From: Rhyzopertha dominica
Taxonomy: Eukaryota; Arthropoda; Insecta; Coleoptera; Bostrichidae
Reading direction: 5' to 3'
Assembly: GCA_025024175.1 (NCBI GenBank)
Contig: QCXZ01000003.1
Coordinates: forward strand, 38,402,257 to 38,466,256
Length of the DNA stretch: 64,000 bases
The notes beneath the pieces are model-generated. The model was not told the origin of the DNA and did no database searches. It saw only the letters and a list, made by a program, of their open reading frames with translations. Shown in pieces: positions 24,691 to 35,269 of this stretch. A program made the position numbers and the translations under genes. Numbering within the stretch: position 1 is the first letter of the stretch; each line of letters begins with the position of its first letter.

Positions 24691-25050
24691 TACCTAAAAA
24701 TGAAGTGTCTTTTTTGTTACGAATTTATTTTTTCATTCAATTGCTTATTTTCCGGGTTCTTCAATTGGGTTAACTGTAATTTTAAACAAAGTAAACAAAT
24801 TTTTCTGATCTTTGCTTTCGATTGGTTGTCAGCTTTAAGCACTGGTTACAAAGTCCGCTAAGTAGTTTGTTTAATATGCAAGTTCCTGCAGCTGCCGTGC
24901 AATGCTGGTTACCTATTCTCACCCTAAATTTCATGTAGGTTATTTATGCCGCTCCTTTTGTATTATTTGTATAATTAAAGAAAACAAGATAATAAACAGT
25001 TTTTAACATTCAATACATAACGTATCATTAACTATTCTTGTTAAATAAGC
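24691..25050. other. Intergenic, nothing recognised
   Basis: AT-rich spacer between the Pdp1 3' end and the Penelope-like fragment. No gene seen. Confidence 0.5.
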
Positions 25051-25244
25051 CTCTAAGTTTAATCCATAATATTTTATTAATAGGTAAAATACTTTCGGCT
25101 AATAAGCCATCGTCAGTACCAAATTATAAGGGGAAAATATTATGACGTCAAATTAATACAATAAATCTATACAAGTAATCTTGACTAAAAATGGACAGCA
25201 ACTTTCAAACCAGCAACAGAAAAATTAGCGTTCAAATAAAAAAT

Positions 25245-25553
25245 TTAGAATGGGAAAACTGAAATTGCAAGAATCGTCCAGTTTTGGTCATTTATAATTT
25301 TGTATGTCTCCAAAATTTCTAAATACTTTAATTTTGATGTTTTCTCACAAAAACGTAAACTTTTCAAATTATCAAGATTTGAAGCAGATTTAAATGATAA
25401 TAAATGATTCGCTAACGAATAATTTGAAGTTACAATGTCTGTATTTTTATATTTATTAAATTGTTTTAGATGTTTATTTCCTCTAATAAGAAAATCTTCC
25501 TGATTGTCCAGTATAAAAAGAATTATAGTCGTTACATGCAAAACTATATACAC
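25245..25553 (-). pseudogene. GIY-YIG endonuclease domain of Penelope-like element
   Basis: A 102-codon frame. It starts with YIVLHVTTIILFIL in the place of the GVY...YIG core, so the second motif is worn. It then has the Arg-containing helix (DNQEDFLIRGNKHLKQF, R-x-x-x-H), SNYSLANHLLSF and the C-terminal LEILETYKI. That order and spacing match the GIY-YIG endonuclease at the C-terminus of Penelope-like elements, which nicks target DNA to prime reverse transcription. The loss of key positions suggests it is inactive. Confidence 0.55.
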
Positions 25554-26157
25554 CTGAGTGATTTAAAACTGAAATTTATCTTTATTATGGACAAAACGGG
25601 AACATACTGCCTACAGTATAAAAAAGGCAATATTTATGTCATTAGATGAAAATAATTTAGAAAGGTAAATTGAGACTTGACCCATAAACCTAAGGGGTAC
25701 CAAATTCTAACTTTATCATATGTGATGGTGTTAAAAGAAAACTTTAATTTTGTTAGGTATTTATAGTATAATTTTTCTATTAAGTAATTTGGAAAACCGT
25801 TATTATAAGCAATTCGAAGAATTATATAAAGTTCTTTTTCGAAGCCTTTTAAAGAAAGAGGAATTTAAAAAAATTCTGTGAAAAAGAAAATGAGAAATGA
25901 TTATTTTATGGATATGAGGGTGAACAGAAGAATAAAAGGTAATGTTGTCTGTATGTACATACAAGTTGGGTTGCTGAAAATTTCAAAAGAAAGATATGGA
26001 GAAGAAATTTTATTATAAACTTCTGTTTCATAATTCAAATTTATAGAATTATGTAATGAGCTTATAAATGTAAGAAAATTATTTAGATTTCGTTGATTTG
26101 CTAAGAAAAGACATAAAACATCATCTACATAACGGTAACATGAGGTGAGAAAACAGT

Positions 26158-26487
26158 TTATTTGAAAATTTCTTTTTCTAAATTATTAATAAAAATTTCC
26201 ACTAAAAGTGGACTAATACCTGACTTTTGTATAAAATATTTGTTACTGAAATAGACAATATTTTGATCTAATACAAATTTTGTTAATGACACCAAATTAT
26301 TTATATGTAACAATAACAATGATAAATTAGAATTTTGAACTAGTAGGTTATTTAATATATTTAAAGGGTTTTGTAGAGGAAATAAATTGTTCACGTCAAA
26401 GGAAACAAGGAAAGACTCAGTTGGTATTTTAAAATTTTTAAGTTTATCAATCAAGTAGTGCATTCTTAATAGCAAAAGAGCTGTCAA
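26158..26487 (-). pseudogene. Reverse transcriptase core of Penelope-like element
   Basis: A 109-codon frame. SFLVSFDVNNLFP holds the first catalytic Asp (family pattern S-x-DV-x-x-LFTN-x-P), followed by LNILNNLLVQN, LVSLTKFVLDQNIVYFSNKYF, IQKSGISPLL (family: Q-x-G-x-x-MGSPLSP) and the conserved L-E near the end. The YxDD block lies just downstream in another frame (about 26,125), so a frameshift separates them. The fragment is not functional as written. Confidence 0.65.
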
Positions 26488-26943
26488 AATTTAAAACTTC
26501 ACATAGGACTAAATTTAACCATTTTGTTAATTTATAACATGGAGAATTTATATAACATACAACAGGTCTAATAGGACAGCTATCTTTATGTATTTTAGGT
26601 AATCCATAGAGTCTTGGAGTCATAATTTAGTTAGTTCAACCCAGTCTAAAAGTTCTTTTAATTTGTTATTAANTTTAACTGTGCATGTGTTATCATTCTC
26701 AACCATTTCAAAATCTCCATTATCTAAAAAGTTAAATACTTTGATTAAGTAATCATTTTTTCTAAAGTCACCATACAATTTCCTTTGTCAGCTTTTGAAA
26801 AAATAATGTTTTCTTTTACTAGCTTGGATCCTATACTATCAATTATTTTTTGGTATTATAAGTAGAATGGTAGAATATAAGATATTATTTTGGTGAATTT
26901 GAAGACATATTATTAATGTTATTAAGATATTCAATTTCTGGCG

Positions 26944-27450
26944 GTGGATTGTGAAACAATTTTAGCCAATTTAAATTATGGAATTAAAACACCTTTAATA
27001 CCATGTGTAAATTCAATATTACAAAAACCTATTAATAACATTAATAATGTCTTTAAAATTCAACAAAAAATTAATACTAAAAAAATAATTGATAGTATAG
27101 GATACAAGTTAGTAAAAGAAAACATTGTTTTTCCAAAAGCTGTCAAAAGAAATTGTTTTGTGATTTTAGACAAAAATGATTACTTAATCAAAGTATTTAA
27201 CTTTTTAGATAACAGAGATTTCGAAATGGTTGAGAATGATAATATAGTTAAATTTAATTAATAACAAACTAAAACAACTTATGGTTGAGTTAACTTTAAA
27301 TTACTTCGATCGTTTTAAATCACAAATTCTTTCCATGAATCCACAATCCAGTGACTCCAAGACTCTAAGGATTACGTAAAATACATAAAGATAGCTGTCC
27401 TATTAGACCTGTGTTGTTTGTTATATAAATTTATAAGATTTAAATATTTT
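26944..27450 (+). pseudogene. Second Penelope-like fragment, opposite orientation
   Basis: The open frame at 26,944-27,261 reads INNINNVFKIQQKINTKK, IIDSIGYKLVKEN, CFVILDKNDYLIKVFNFLDN and FEMVENDN. This is the same region as the - strand copy whose equivalent lies at about 26,900-26,690. Further on, IHKDSCPIRPV occurs at about 27,380-27,415. It then breaks off. The two fragments diverge from a point near 26,935, forming an imperfect inverted repeat. Only the region before the RT core is present. Confidence 0.6.
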
Positions 27451-28400
27451 CAAAGATGGCGAACTTCCGATTATATCGCAAGTGGATACTAACTTTGCTA
27501 TTTGTAATGGAATACCCTGTTCATTATTACTACATACTCGAATTGCTCACTGAAAATAAGTGCCAGTTTGTTAATATTGCATGTGATCTAAGTAGCACCA
27601 TTTAGGAGTTATTTCTTATATTGAGCAAAGTTTGACGTGTTTGGGGCCATTTTGAAAATCTCTGAAACGAAAGCATTGGAGGGATGTCGGGATGTGATTT
27701 CTGCAATTCACTTCTGCAAGGAATAATCTACTTTTCTCAAATGTTACACGGGTACATTTTTCTGAAATTTCATAAAATTTATGGATGTCAATATTTATTT
27801 TAGACAAGGAAAGAAGCTGGACACCACATGTAATAAGTTAAAGTGTGTTACCACTACCATAGATAAATTAATTTAATTAATTTATCTATGCCACTACTCT
27901 CCTCATTTAAGCAGGGAAGAAATAATAAGTCTTCTGAATTTCCATTGACTTAAAAATGGCAGCACATGTTATTACTAATGTTCAAGCAATTTAATAATGG
28001 CAAAGCTGGTAAGTAACGGTAACCTATTTTTCTGGAGGCAAGATTGAAACTAGTTTAGTACTTATTATTGAATGGGGCGAGATTATCGAATCTNTAAATA
28101 CGTTACTTTTCATGANCAGTCCATATCCTTCAGAAATANATTTATTGTTATGCCATGTTTGAAGCTNATAATATATATATCTGCATCTTTACCGCAAATA
28201 CTTACATCAGTTTACTGTGCCAGAAACAAGTTGGCTGGTGTTGTGTTGTTAAATAAGTTTATCATACGTATCGTAAAATACAGGACAGTCCAGTTACAGC
28301 TCATTATTCCTCCAGTCCAGTGTTTCCCAAACTTTCTTTTGCCTGACCTGGGGTTTTAATATTTTTTCATTCTGACAAAGTATTTTTTGACGTGAACACG
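27451..28400. other. Non-coding, nothing recognised apart from a palindrome
   Basis: AT-rich DNA with a cluster of single Ns at 28,094-28,167. It contains the palindrome at 27,858-27,890. No gene seen. Confidence 0.4.
27851..27897. repeat. 33-bp palindrome flanked by a 7-bp direct repeat
   Basis: Arms of 16 bp (27,858-27,873 and 27,875-27,890, starting catagataaa) are perfect reverse complements around a single T. The flanks are identical 'ccactac' words at 27,851-27,857 and 27,891-27,897. The pattern looks like a tiny hairpin insertion or transposon footprint with target duplication. Confidence 0.75.
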
Positions 28401-28419
28401 TTTTTTACGCCGCACGTGT

Positions 28420-28530
28420 CATTTTGTGAAAATCGGTAATGAGTCGTCTAGCGGTGGCTTTACGCACTACGACGTAGTTTGGCAGGATCAGTAAGTACAG
28501 AAATCTATACTGCCGATTGCCCAGTTTGAG
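28420..28530. repeat. Dispersed repeat, related to 17,208-17,350
   Basis: Matches the reverse complement of the Pdp1-intron repeat at 17,208-17,350 over about 110 bp (cattttgtgaaaatcggtaa, ctagcggtggcttt, actacgacgtag, gccgattgcccag). It ends about 70 bp before the BEL insertion point. Confidence 0.6.
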
Positions 28531-28594
28531 TCCATTGGAAAAGATTAGCGAAAAGAACCTAGTCAAAGAAAATAACTTTGAATCGTTAATCTTT

Positions 28595-28599
28595 ATCAT
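28595..28599. repeat. Target site duplication of BEL element, left copy (ATCAT)
   Basis: ATCAT directly left of the low-coordinate LTR; the same five bases follow the other LTR at 38,909-38,913. A 5-bp duplication is usual for BEL/Pao integration. Confidence 0.85.
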
Positions 28600-28758
28600 T
28601 GGATTATAGCTCAGATTAAATAAACTCAAAAACGAAGGACCAGTACAACTTGTACAGAATTTATATTTTGTCAATATGATTGACTTATTCATACATTTTT
28701 TTATATGTGTACTAGATATATTCATATTGAACATGATATGAAAACATGATATTAAACA
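28600..28758 (-). repeat. BEL 3' LTR (159 bp)
   Basis: On the element's strand it begins TGTTTAATATCATG and ends ATAATCCA. Identical to the LTR at 38,750-38,908 except one base near 28,721. A purine run (on the - strand GGGGGGCGGCA) lies immediately before its start. Confidence 0.95.
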
Positions 28759-28772
28759 TGCCGCCCCCCGTT
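28759..28772 (-). other. BEL polypurine tract
   Basis: On the - strand the run CGGGGGGCGGCA directly precedes the TG of the 3' LTR, the position where plus-strand DNA synthesis is primed in LTR retrotransposons. Confidence 0.8.
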
Positions 28773-28796
28773 GAAACAATGTTTCAATATCTCCTT

Positions 28797-29564
28797 TCAA
28801 TTCTCTTTTGGTAATGGCGCCAATTTGCAAACGGCACGTTTAAATACTCCATCACCACTGCGTATTGTGACTACGCGAACTCTGCCATCTTGACCTGGAT
28901 GTACTGCTTCAACTCTTGCAAGTTTCCAGGAAGCTGGTGGACTGTGGTCTTGTCTTAACACGACAAGATCACCAGGCTGTAGATTGGGTATTGATTTAAA
29001 CCACTTCTTCCGCTCTTGAAGATGTTGTAAGTATTCCCGAGACCATCTGTCCCAAAAATGTTGCAACATTTGTTGCATTAATTGCCACCGCGTGAGTCGG
29101 TTAATATTAACGTCAGTCAGTCTTTTTTCGGAGATAGGAGTCATTGGAGCGCCGATTAAAAAATGCGCAGGAGTAAGAGCTGAACAATCATTGGGGTCGT
29201 CATAAATAGGAGTGAGAGGTCTTGAGTTAACGCAGCTTTCAATTTGAGTTAACAAAGTATACATCTCCTCAAAAGTCAGTTTTGTTTCTCCAATGTTTCT
29301 CTTGATGTGTGATTTCACGGATTTAATATTAGCTTCCCATAAACCACCAAAATGAGGAGAGCTCGGAGGTATAAAGTGCCATTGAATGAATTCAGTACTT
29401 GCAGCTTCTTGTATGTTACTTTGGTTTAATTTGTTTTGAAAGTAATGCCTTAACTCTTGCATTTCGTTATTGGCTCCATGAAAATTGGTTGCGTTGTCAT
29501 TGTATATATTAACAGGACGTCCTCTTCTTGAAACAAACCGTCTCAGTGCTGCCATAAAAATCAT
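28797..29564 (-). pseudogene. BEL integrase core and C-terminal domain
   Basis: The frame carries ALRRFVSRRGRP, the second catalytic Asp in NIYNDNATNF and the catalytic Glu in FGGLWEANIKSVK, followed by EEMYTLLTQIESCVNSRPL and the C-terminal DUF5641-type region (PGDLVVLRQD, WKLARVEAVHPG, GVFKRAVCKLAPL). This is the standard end of a BEL/Pao polyprotein, which inserts element cDNA into the genome. It is cut off from the upstream frame by a one-base shift in a T run near 29,560. Confidence 0.9.
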
Positions 29565-30996
29565 TTGTCGATAATCCCGAAACCAGTTCTAGATGTATAG
29601 TCTTGGTGCTCATGCATATAAAAAGCGCTATATAACTCTTCACAATAGCAGATTTTCTCAGCTTGTTAACTTTAATCAAAATAGGACCACCATAATCGAC
29701 ACCTACATTTATAAATGGTCGTAATGTATTAAACCGACACCTTGGTAGGTCTCCCATAAATTGATTGTTTATTTGATGATTCAGCCTTCCTCTAAAACAT
29801 TTGTAACATTGATAAATTACCCTTTTTACTAGATTTCTGCCATTAATGGGCCAATATGTTTGCCGCAGATGATTCAAAAGCGCTTGTGTACCAAGATGAA
29901 GTGTCTTTATGTGTTCATATGTGACTATCATTTTTGTAAGTGGATGTTTTTCAGGTAAAATTATTTGATGTTTTTCATTAAAATTCAGCATGGAATTACG
30001 AATTCTTCCGCCTACCCTTAAAAGTCCATCTTCATCAAGAAATGGATTTAAACAAATTAACTTGCTCGATGATTTGATCTCCTTTTGCTGTGATAAGCAA
30101 ATCACTTCTTCATTAAAATCTTCTAGCTGAGATCTTTTTATAAGTGCAGCCTTGGCGTACTCTAATTCCTCTACAGTTAATGGTCCGGTTATAGGCGATA
30201 CATTATCGTTAAATTTTGGCCTTTTCATAAATCTCAAGCAATAAGCTGTAATTCTTTGCAGTTTGAGTAAATTAGAAAACTTTAGAAACAAATCGTTGGT
30301 AGTCATAGCTAAATTGCAGACCAATTTTGTAGGTTTCAGCTCTAGTTCGCTCTCTGAAATTTCTTGGACAGGCTGTTCACAAGGCCACAACTGCTCGTCC
30401 TGTGATATCCACTTTGGTCCTTTCCACCACGTGGAAAGTTCAATCAGTTGTTTGGGAGAACATCCTCTTGATAATATGTCAGCTGGATTGTGTTTGGTAT
30501 TGATCCATTTCCAGCTACCGCTATCAGTTAACTTCTGGATATCTGCAACTCGATTCGAGACAAAGGTTTTTAACTTGTGAGCTGGAGTTTTGATCCATGT
30601 CAACGTAATTGTAGAGTCAGACCAGAGAATTACCTTGCTTATTTTAAGACTAATTACTGGCAATATTGATTGCAACAAATTTGCGAGCAATTGCGCCGCA
30701 CACAACTCTAATCTGGGTAATGTTACTTTTTTCAATGGTGCAACTCTAGATTTGGAACAGAGTAAGTAAGTTTCAGATGACACTGCATTTTTCGTTCTAA
30801 TAAAAATACAAGCACCATAAGCGGCTTCTGAAGCATCACAGAAGCCATGTAGTTGACAATCCTCCGCGTTTTCTATAACAACCTTTCTAGGAATCTTTAA
30901 TTCTGATAACAACTTCAGTTCACAAGTAATTATGTACCAAACCTTTGCAATATCATCAGGAACTACTTCGTCCCAACCAAGATTAGTTTGCCACAA
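29509..30996 (-). pseudogene. BEL RNase H and integrase N-terminal domains
   Basis: 495 codons. The RNase H block begins QLHGFCDASEAAYGACIF (first Asp), with WSDSTITLTWIK and NPADILSRGCS further on. A linker follows (WWKGPKWI, near the middle). The integrase zinc domain has H-x-H-type EHIKTLHLG and YQCYKCFRG (CxxC), then INVGVDYGGPI with the first catalytic Asp and IHLELVSGLS. The last ~20 residues after the shift near 29,560 are out of frame. The upstream end is separated from RT by an in-frame TAG near 31,097. Confidence 0.9.
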
Positions 30997-31098
30997 CTGT
31001 TGTATTAAAATTTTTGATCGGCATGTGATGGGTCCTAGTAAACCTAAGGGGTCAAATAGTTTTGTAATTTGTGATAAAAGGATTCTCTTAGTAAGATG

Positions 31099-31581
31099 CT
31101 AATTGTTGTTTCCAGATTCAAACTTGTATGATAAGCCATCGAAATGTGCATCCCAATATAAACCTAACATTTTAAAAGGTTGCGAACTGTCTAGTAATTG
31201 TATTGGGTCTCCAGAGATATTTTCCATATCTTTCAGAAGTCTTACATCATTTGATGACCATTTCCGTAAATTGAATCCTCCAGATTTGAGAAGCGCATGC
31301 ATTTGATCTTTTAGTAACCTTGTTTCGTCTATGCTGCTTCCACCTGTTATTAAATCATCGACGTAGAAATCACGCCTGAGTACTTCACTGGCTACAGCAA
31401 AATTATCACCTTCATCATCGGCCAGCTTATGCAAGCACCGTACTGAGAGAAATGGTGCTGAACTTGTACCGTAAGTTACGGTTTTCAACTGATAAGTCTT
31501 TAGTTCTTCCAATTCATTCGCTCTCCATACAATTTTTTGATATTTTCTGTCATCTGGGTGTACTTCTATTTGGCGGTACAT
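31099..31581 (-). pseudogene. BEL reverse transcriptase, palm with YVDD
   Basis: 160 codons beginning MYRQIEVHPDDRKYQKIVWR, then TVTYGTSSAPFLSVRCL and DFYVDDLITGGSS, the catalytic YxDD loop of the RT palm. It ends at an in-frame stop (about 31,097), after which the frame resumes with LTKRILLSQITKLFDPLGLLGP. The normal BEL polyprotein reads through here, so the stop is a mutation or a sequencing error. Confidence 0.9.
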
Positions 31582-31865
31582 TTTTCTATATCTGCAGNTA
31601 TCACGTACTGATGCGTTCGGAATCTTAAAATTATCTCAAATAAACTATCCTGAATTCTCGGGCCAACCATTTGTATCTCATTTAACGAAACACCAGTGCT
31701 TGAAGCTGCAGAAGCATCAAATACTACTCTAATTTTGGTACTAATATTTGATTCTTTTAATATTGCATGATGTGGCATATAATAGCCCTCTCTTGCATTG
31801 TCATTTACAACTTCTTCCATATGTCCCAGCTTTAAGTACTCGTCAATAAATTCCTTGTATTTTTC
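31566..31865 (-). pseudogene. BEL reverse transcriptase, N-terminal part
   Basis: Contains KYKEFIDEYLKLGHMEEV (from about 31,860), YYMPHHAILKES, KIRVVFDASAASSTGVSLN and ADIEK, the fingers and first catalytic Asp of BEL RT. One N (about 31,599) and a one-base shift near 31,575 break it from the palm. Its upstream continuation lies beyond the gypsy insertion, at 36,427 and above, in the same frame across the 5-bp target duplication. Confidence 0.85.
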
Positions 31866-31870
31866 CTTGT
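31866..31870. repeat. Target site duplication of gypsy element, left copy
   Basis: cttgt directly before the left gypsy LTR; nttgt follows the right LTR at 36,422-36,426 (first base ambiguous). This is a 5-bp duplication within the BEL pol frame. Confidence 0.8.
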
Positions 31871-32108
31871 TGTAATGTTCATTGAGGTGTTTGTTAAGAA
31901 TAACAAGCCAAGAACCCGCGAAATTAACAATTTATTTTTTAACACCACCAAGCTCTATACATACACAATGGAGCACAATGGAACACTTGCATTCGTCTGC
32001 CTTTTGTCATCCGTGAAGGCCCTTTTTTGCGTGATAGTATTTATTCCAATTTGCCTTCACAGATGGCACTGGCAGTTACTGAAAAATAATTAGACTGCAT
32101 ACATTACA
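31871..32108 (-). repeat. Gypsy 3' LTR (238 bp)
   Basis: Begins TGTAATGTTC and ends CATTACA in + orientation; the ends form a perfect 7-bp inverted repeat. Matches 36,185-36,421. Confidence 0.95.
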
Positions 32109-32122
32109 TTCCTTCCCCCCGT
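32109..32122 (-). other. Gypsy polypurine tract
   Basis: On the - strand ACGGGGGGAAGGAA abuts the start of the 3' LTR, the plus-strand primer site. Confidence 0.8.
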
Positions 32123-32166
32123 AAACAAGCCGCTCAGGCTGTTTTCTATTTCTTTGGGGTCTGTTT

Positions 32167-33987
32167 TCAATTAACATTGATGTTCGTGACGAACAAGGAA
32201 CATTTTTGAATTTCCAAACTGTTTTCACTTTGTTGTTCCTCACGATCATCAAGGTTTCCTTCATTTACATTTTGTGTTGCCATAGCCATCTCAATTTCTG
32301 AGTTAGGGTCACATTCACGTATTGATTTAGTGCCACTATCACCTTTAGTTATTATTTGGTTAGCATGTCTTTTCCACGTAATGTCTAAGTTTTCCGGTTT
32401 AACCACGAAAGTACGCGGACCGATNTTTCGAATAATTTGTGCTTCAGTCCAAGTCGGTCGTGAACCTCGGTAATCGCGGCCCAAAATGTTCTGACCTTTT
32501 TGAAACGTGACTTTTCTTCTCCCCTTAGCGTTTTTCACCTGCCTTTCCTGTTGCTTTTGCACCTTTTTTCTTGTTTCNTCATCATNTTTTTGTTCAGGGA
32601 TCAGCAAGTCTAATCTTGTTCGCAATCTTCTACCTAGGCACAATTTAGCGGGTGATTCTCCAGTAGTACAATGGGGTGTATTCCGGTAGTCTATCAAGAA
32701 CCGCTGAATCTGGCTCTCGATGTCTGCTGAGTAAGGACCAATTTTTAGAAGGAAATTCTTGATTGTCCTTACTGCATTCTCCGCTGCGCCATTGGTTGAT
32801 GGATTGTAAGGGCACGTAACCTTCTGAATGATGGCATTGGCTGTGAGGAAAGTTTTGAATTCCTCAGACACTAGCTGTCGACCGTTGTCAGACACAACCA
32901 TCTTTGGTACTCCAAATCGAGCGAAAGTCTCTCGCAGTTTAGCAATTGTTTCTGTCGTTGTTATATTTTTCATCAAAAATACCTCGATCCATTTTGAGTA
33001 GGCATCGATGATGATCAGATATGTTTTGCTTCCCAGTGGACCTAGAAAATCGATGTGTACGCGTTCCCACGCATACTTTGGGTAGTTCCATGGTATAACT
33101 TTGCATTTTTCTGGTGCTTTTCTAAATTTTTGGCAAGCTCCGCACTGCTCCACTTCTCTTTTGATATCGCAATCGATATTTGGCCACCAGACATACGAAC
33201 GAAGAAGCGATTTTGTTTTAACAATTCCCATGTGTGATTTGTGGGCTTCTTTCAAGACTCTTGACCTCAACACGGTAGGTATTATAACTCTGTATCCCCA
33301 CATTAATGTTCCATTTTCCAGGTGCAACTCCGGCTTCCTGTTGAAAAATGGTTTTTCTTCATCATTTATTACTGTGGGCCACTCTGTCTCCAGGTAAGTC
33401 TTTATACGTGCTAGTAATAAATCCTTTTCTGTTTCAGGTCGAATCTTCGCTACATCTATAGGAAAATCTGCGGTTTTCAAGTAGTTCAGGTAAGTACTGC
33501 CATCTTCTAGTCCATCTTCACCATGTTGAGCCAACGGTAATCTGGATAACATATCTGCAACATTGTTTTTAGAGTTGACGTATTCTACTTTGTAGTTATA
33601 TCCCGAAAGAAAAACTGCGTATCGCTGCAGCCTATTTGCTGCCATAGCTGGTATTCCTTTTTTCTCGCCCAGAATCGCTTTTAGTGGCATATTGTCTGTA
33701 ACAAGTATAAAAGTTCTACCATAGAGGTAAGTATGAAACTTTTTTACTCCAAATACTAAAGACAATGCTTCTTTATTAAGTTGAGAATAGTTTCTCTCAG
33801 CACTTGTAAGTGTGCGAGATGCAAAACTTATTGGTCTCTCAACGCCATTTTCAAAAACTTGCATTAACACTGCAGCGACTCCATAGTCGGAGGCATCACA
33901 ATACAACTTGAGTTGTAACTGTGAATTATAATGCACTAAAACTGCATCAGAAGCAATAATTTGTTTCAATTTTCGAAAAGCTCTCAC
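32167..33987 (-). pseudogene. Gypsy RNase H and integrase
   Basis: 606 codons, the longest frame in the window. RNase H: LKLYCDASDYGVAAVLMQ, TLTSAERNYSQLNKEAL, VTDNMPLKAIL and NVADMLSRLP. Integrase: zinc domain HKSHMGIVKTKSLLRSYVWW with CGACQ, catalytic Asp in VHIDFLGPLG, Asp in MVVSDNGRQLVS, Glu in NPSTNGAAENAVR, giving an intact DDE triad. The C-terminal part (GRDYRGSRPTWTEAQI) is rich in basic residues. Two Ns (about 32,425 and 32,580) fall inside. The start is artificial: the frame continues from RT after a one-base shift near 33,965. Confidence 0.93.
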
Positions 33988-34852
33988 ATTCTCCGGACCA
34001 ATGAAAATGCACTTCTTTTTTTAGTAATTCATACAGAGGGTGCATAAGTGTAGCCTTGTCTGGTATGAAACGATCATAAAAGTTTATAAATCCTAAAACC
34101 GATCGTAATTCATTTAAATTTTTTGGTGGTGGTGCGTTAACTATTGCCTTCACCTTATCTTCTGACTTATGCAAACCTGTTTTGTCTATTTTAAAGCCTA
34201 AATACGATATCGATTCTTGAAAGAAACAACATTTCTCTTTCTTCAAGTGAAAACCACACTCTTGTAGTCGCTTTAAAGTTTTCTCTAAACGATTCAAGTG
34301 TTCATCTTCAGTTCGCCCCGTAATCAAAAGATCGTCCAAAAAACATATTACCCCAGGTAAATCTTGCAAGACCTTATCCATTATTTGTTGAAAAAGAGAT
34401 GGTAAATTCGCAAGACCGTACGGTGCCCTGGTATATGTAAATAATCCGCGATGAGTGCTAATTGTGGTTAATTCTCTTGATTTTTCATGAAGTAATATTT
34501 GTTGATACGCCATTGACAAGTCCAACTTTGTGAAAGTTTTGCCACCTTGCAATTTCGCGAATAAATCCTCGACTCGCGGCAAAGGGTATTTTTCTACCTT
34601 TAAATACGGATTTACGGTAACTTTATAGTCCGCACAAATTCTGACTGTTCCATCGTCTTTTAAAACTGGCACTATCGGTGTGCCCCATGCACTGTATTTC
34701 ACCGGCACTAATATTTTAAGATTAACTAGTTTCTCTAATTCCGCATTCACTTTTTCTTTAAGGGCGTATGGCAATGGACGCGGTTTGAAAAATTTAGGGG
34801 TTGTACCTTCCATAGTATGTAACTCTATTTGACTATGTTTAAAAGTACCCAA
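33947..34852 (-). pseudogene. Gypsy reverse transcriptase
   Basis: 301 codons with the usual RT blocks: LEKLVNLKILVPVKYSAWGT, VRICADYKVTVNPYL, FTKLDLSMAYQQI (first Asp), ICFLDDLLITG (catalytic pair; FLDD where most gypsy RTs have YLDD or YIDD), LGFKIDKTGL and LRSVLGFINFYDRFIP. It copies genomic RNA into DNA in the element's particle. The same frame extends upstream of the marked TTG start, to a TAA near 34,950. It shifts into the RNase H frame near 33,965. Confidence 0.93.
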
Positions 34853-34940
34853 TTCTCCATTAAATAAATCCCCATATTTTTCAAGTACATGTGAGATAAC
34901 ATCAGTTTTTTGAACAATATTTACATCATGTATTTTTACG

Positions 34941-35250
34941 TTATATTAAGCCATAAAATCGCGACCTAAAATAGGCGGTCCTCCTTTCTCTACAACAAAT
35001 ATATCTAAGTCTTGTACAATTCCTTTGTAATTTACAGAAGCATGTAAAAACTCCTACAGGTTGAATTTTATTACCACTGTAATTAATCAAAACTACTCCT
35101 GTTTCCATCAATGGTAAGTTACTAAATTTATCGCGCCACAACTGACTTGAAATAGCGGTTATTGCGCTCCCCGTATCAAGCTCCATCGATAGTGTTACAC
35201 AATTAACAAGGACTTCAAGTTTTATAGGATTATTGTCTGTAACTTTTATA
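34941..35250 (-). pseudogene. Gypsy aspartic protease
   Basis: LVNCVTLSMELDTGSAITAI carries the catalytic DTG; ILGRDFM, the usual C-terminal block before RT, follows in a neighbouring frame after a one-base shift near 35,047. The protease cleaves the gag-pol polyprotein. A TAA directly after the ILGRDFM block separates it from RT. Confidence 0.85.
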
Positions 35251-35269
35251 TTAAATAAAGGATATTCGC

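Larger units (their letters stand above)
25055..26935 (-). mobile_element. Penelope-like element, 3' two thirds, decayed
   Basis: Read on the - strand: an RT N-terminal part near 26,860-26,690 (KIIDSIG, KLVKEN, FNFLDNGDFEMVENDN), PKIHKD-SCPIRPV near 26,590, RT core at 26,487-26,158 (SFLVSFDVNNLFP, then IQKSGISPLL), a YRYVDDVLCL-type catalytic block near 26,125, and a GIY-YIG endonuclease at 25,553-25,245. The 3' tail near 25,110 reads 'actgacgatggcttattagc', typical of Penelope-like 3' ends. Several frameshifts and stops interrupt it. The element lies head-to-head with the related fragment at 26,944-27,450. Confidence 0.7.

Noticed and set aside
30263..30580. 105-codon + frame inside BEL
   Set aside because: Shadow of the BEL RNase H/linker frame on the - strand.
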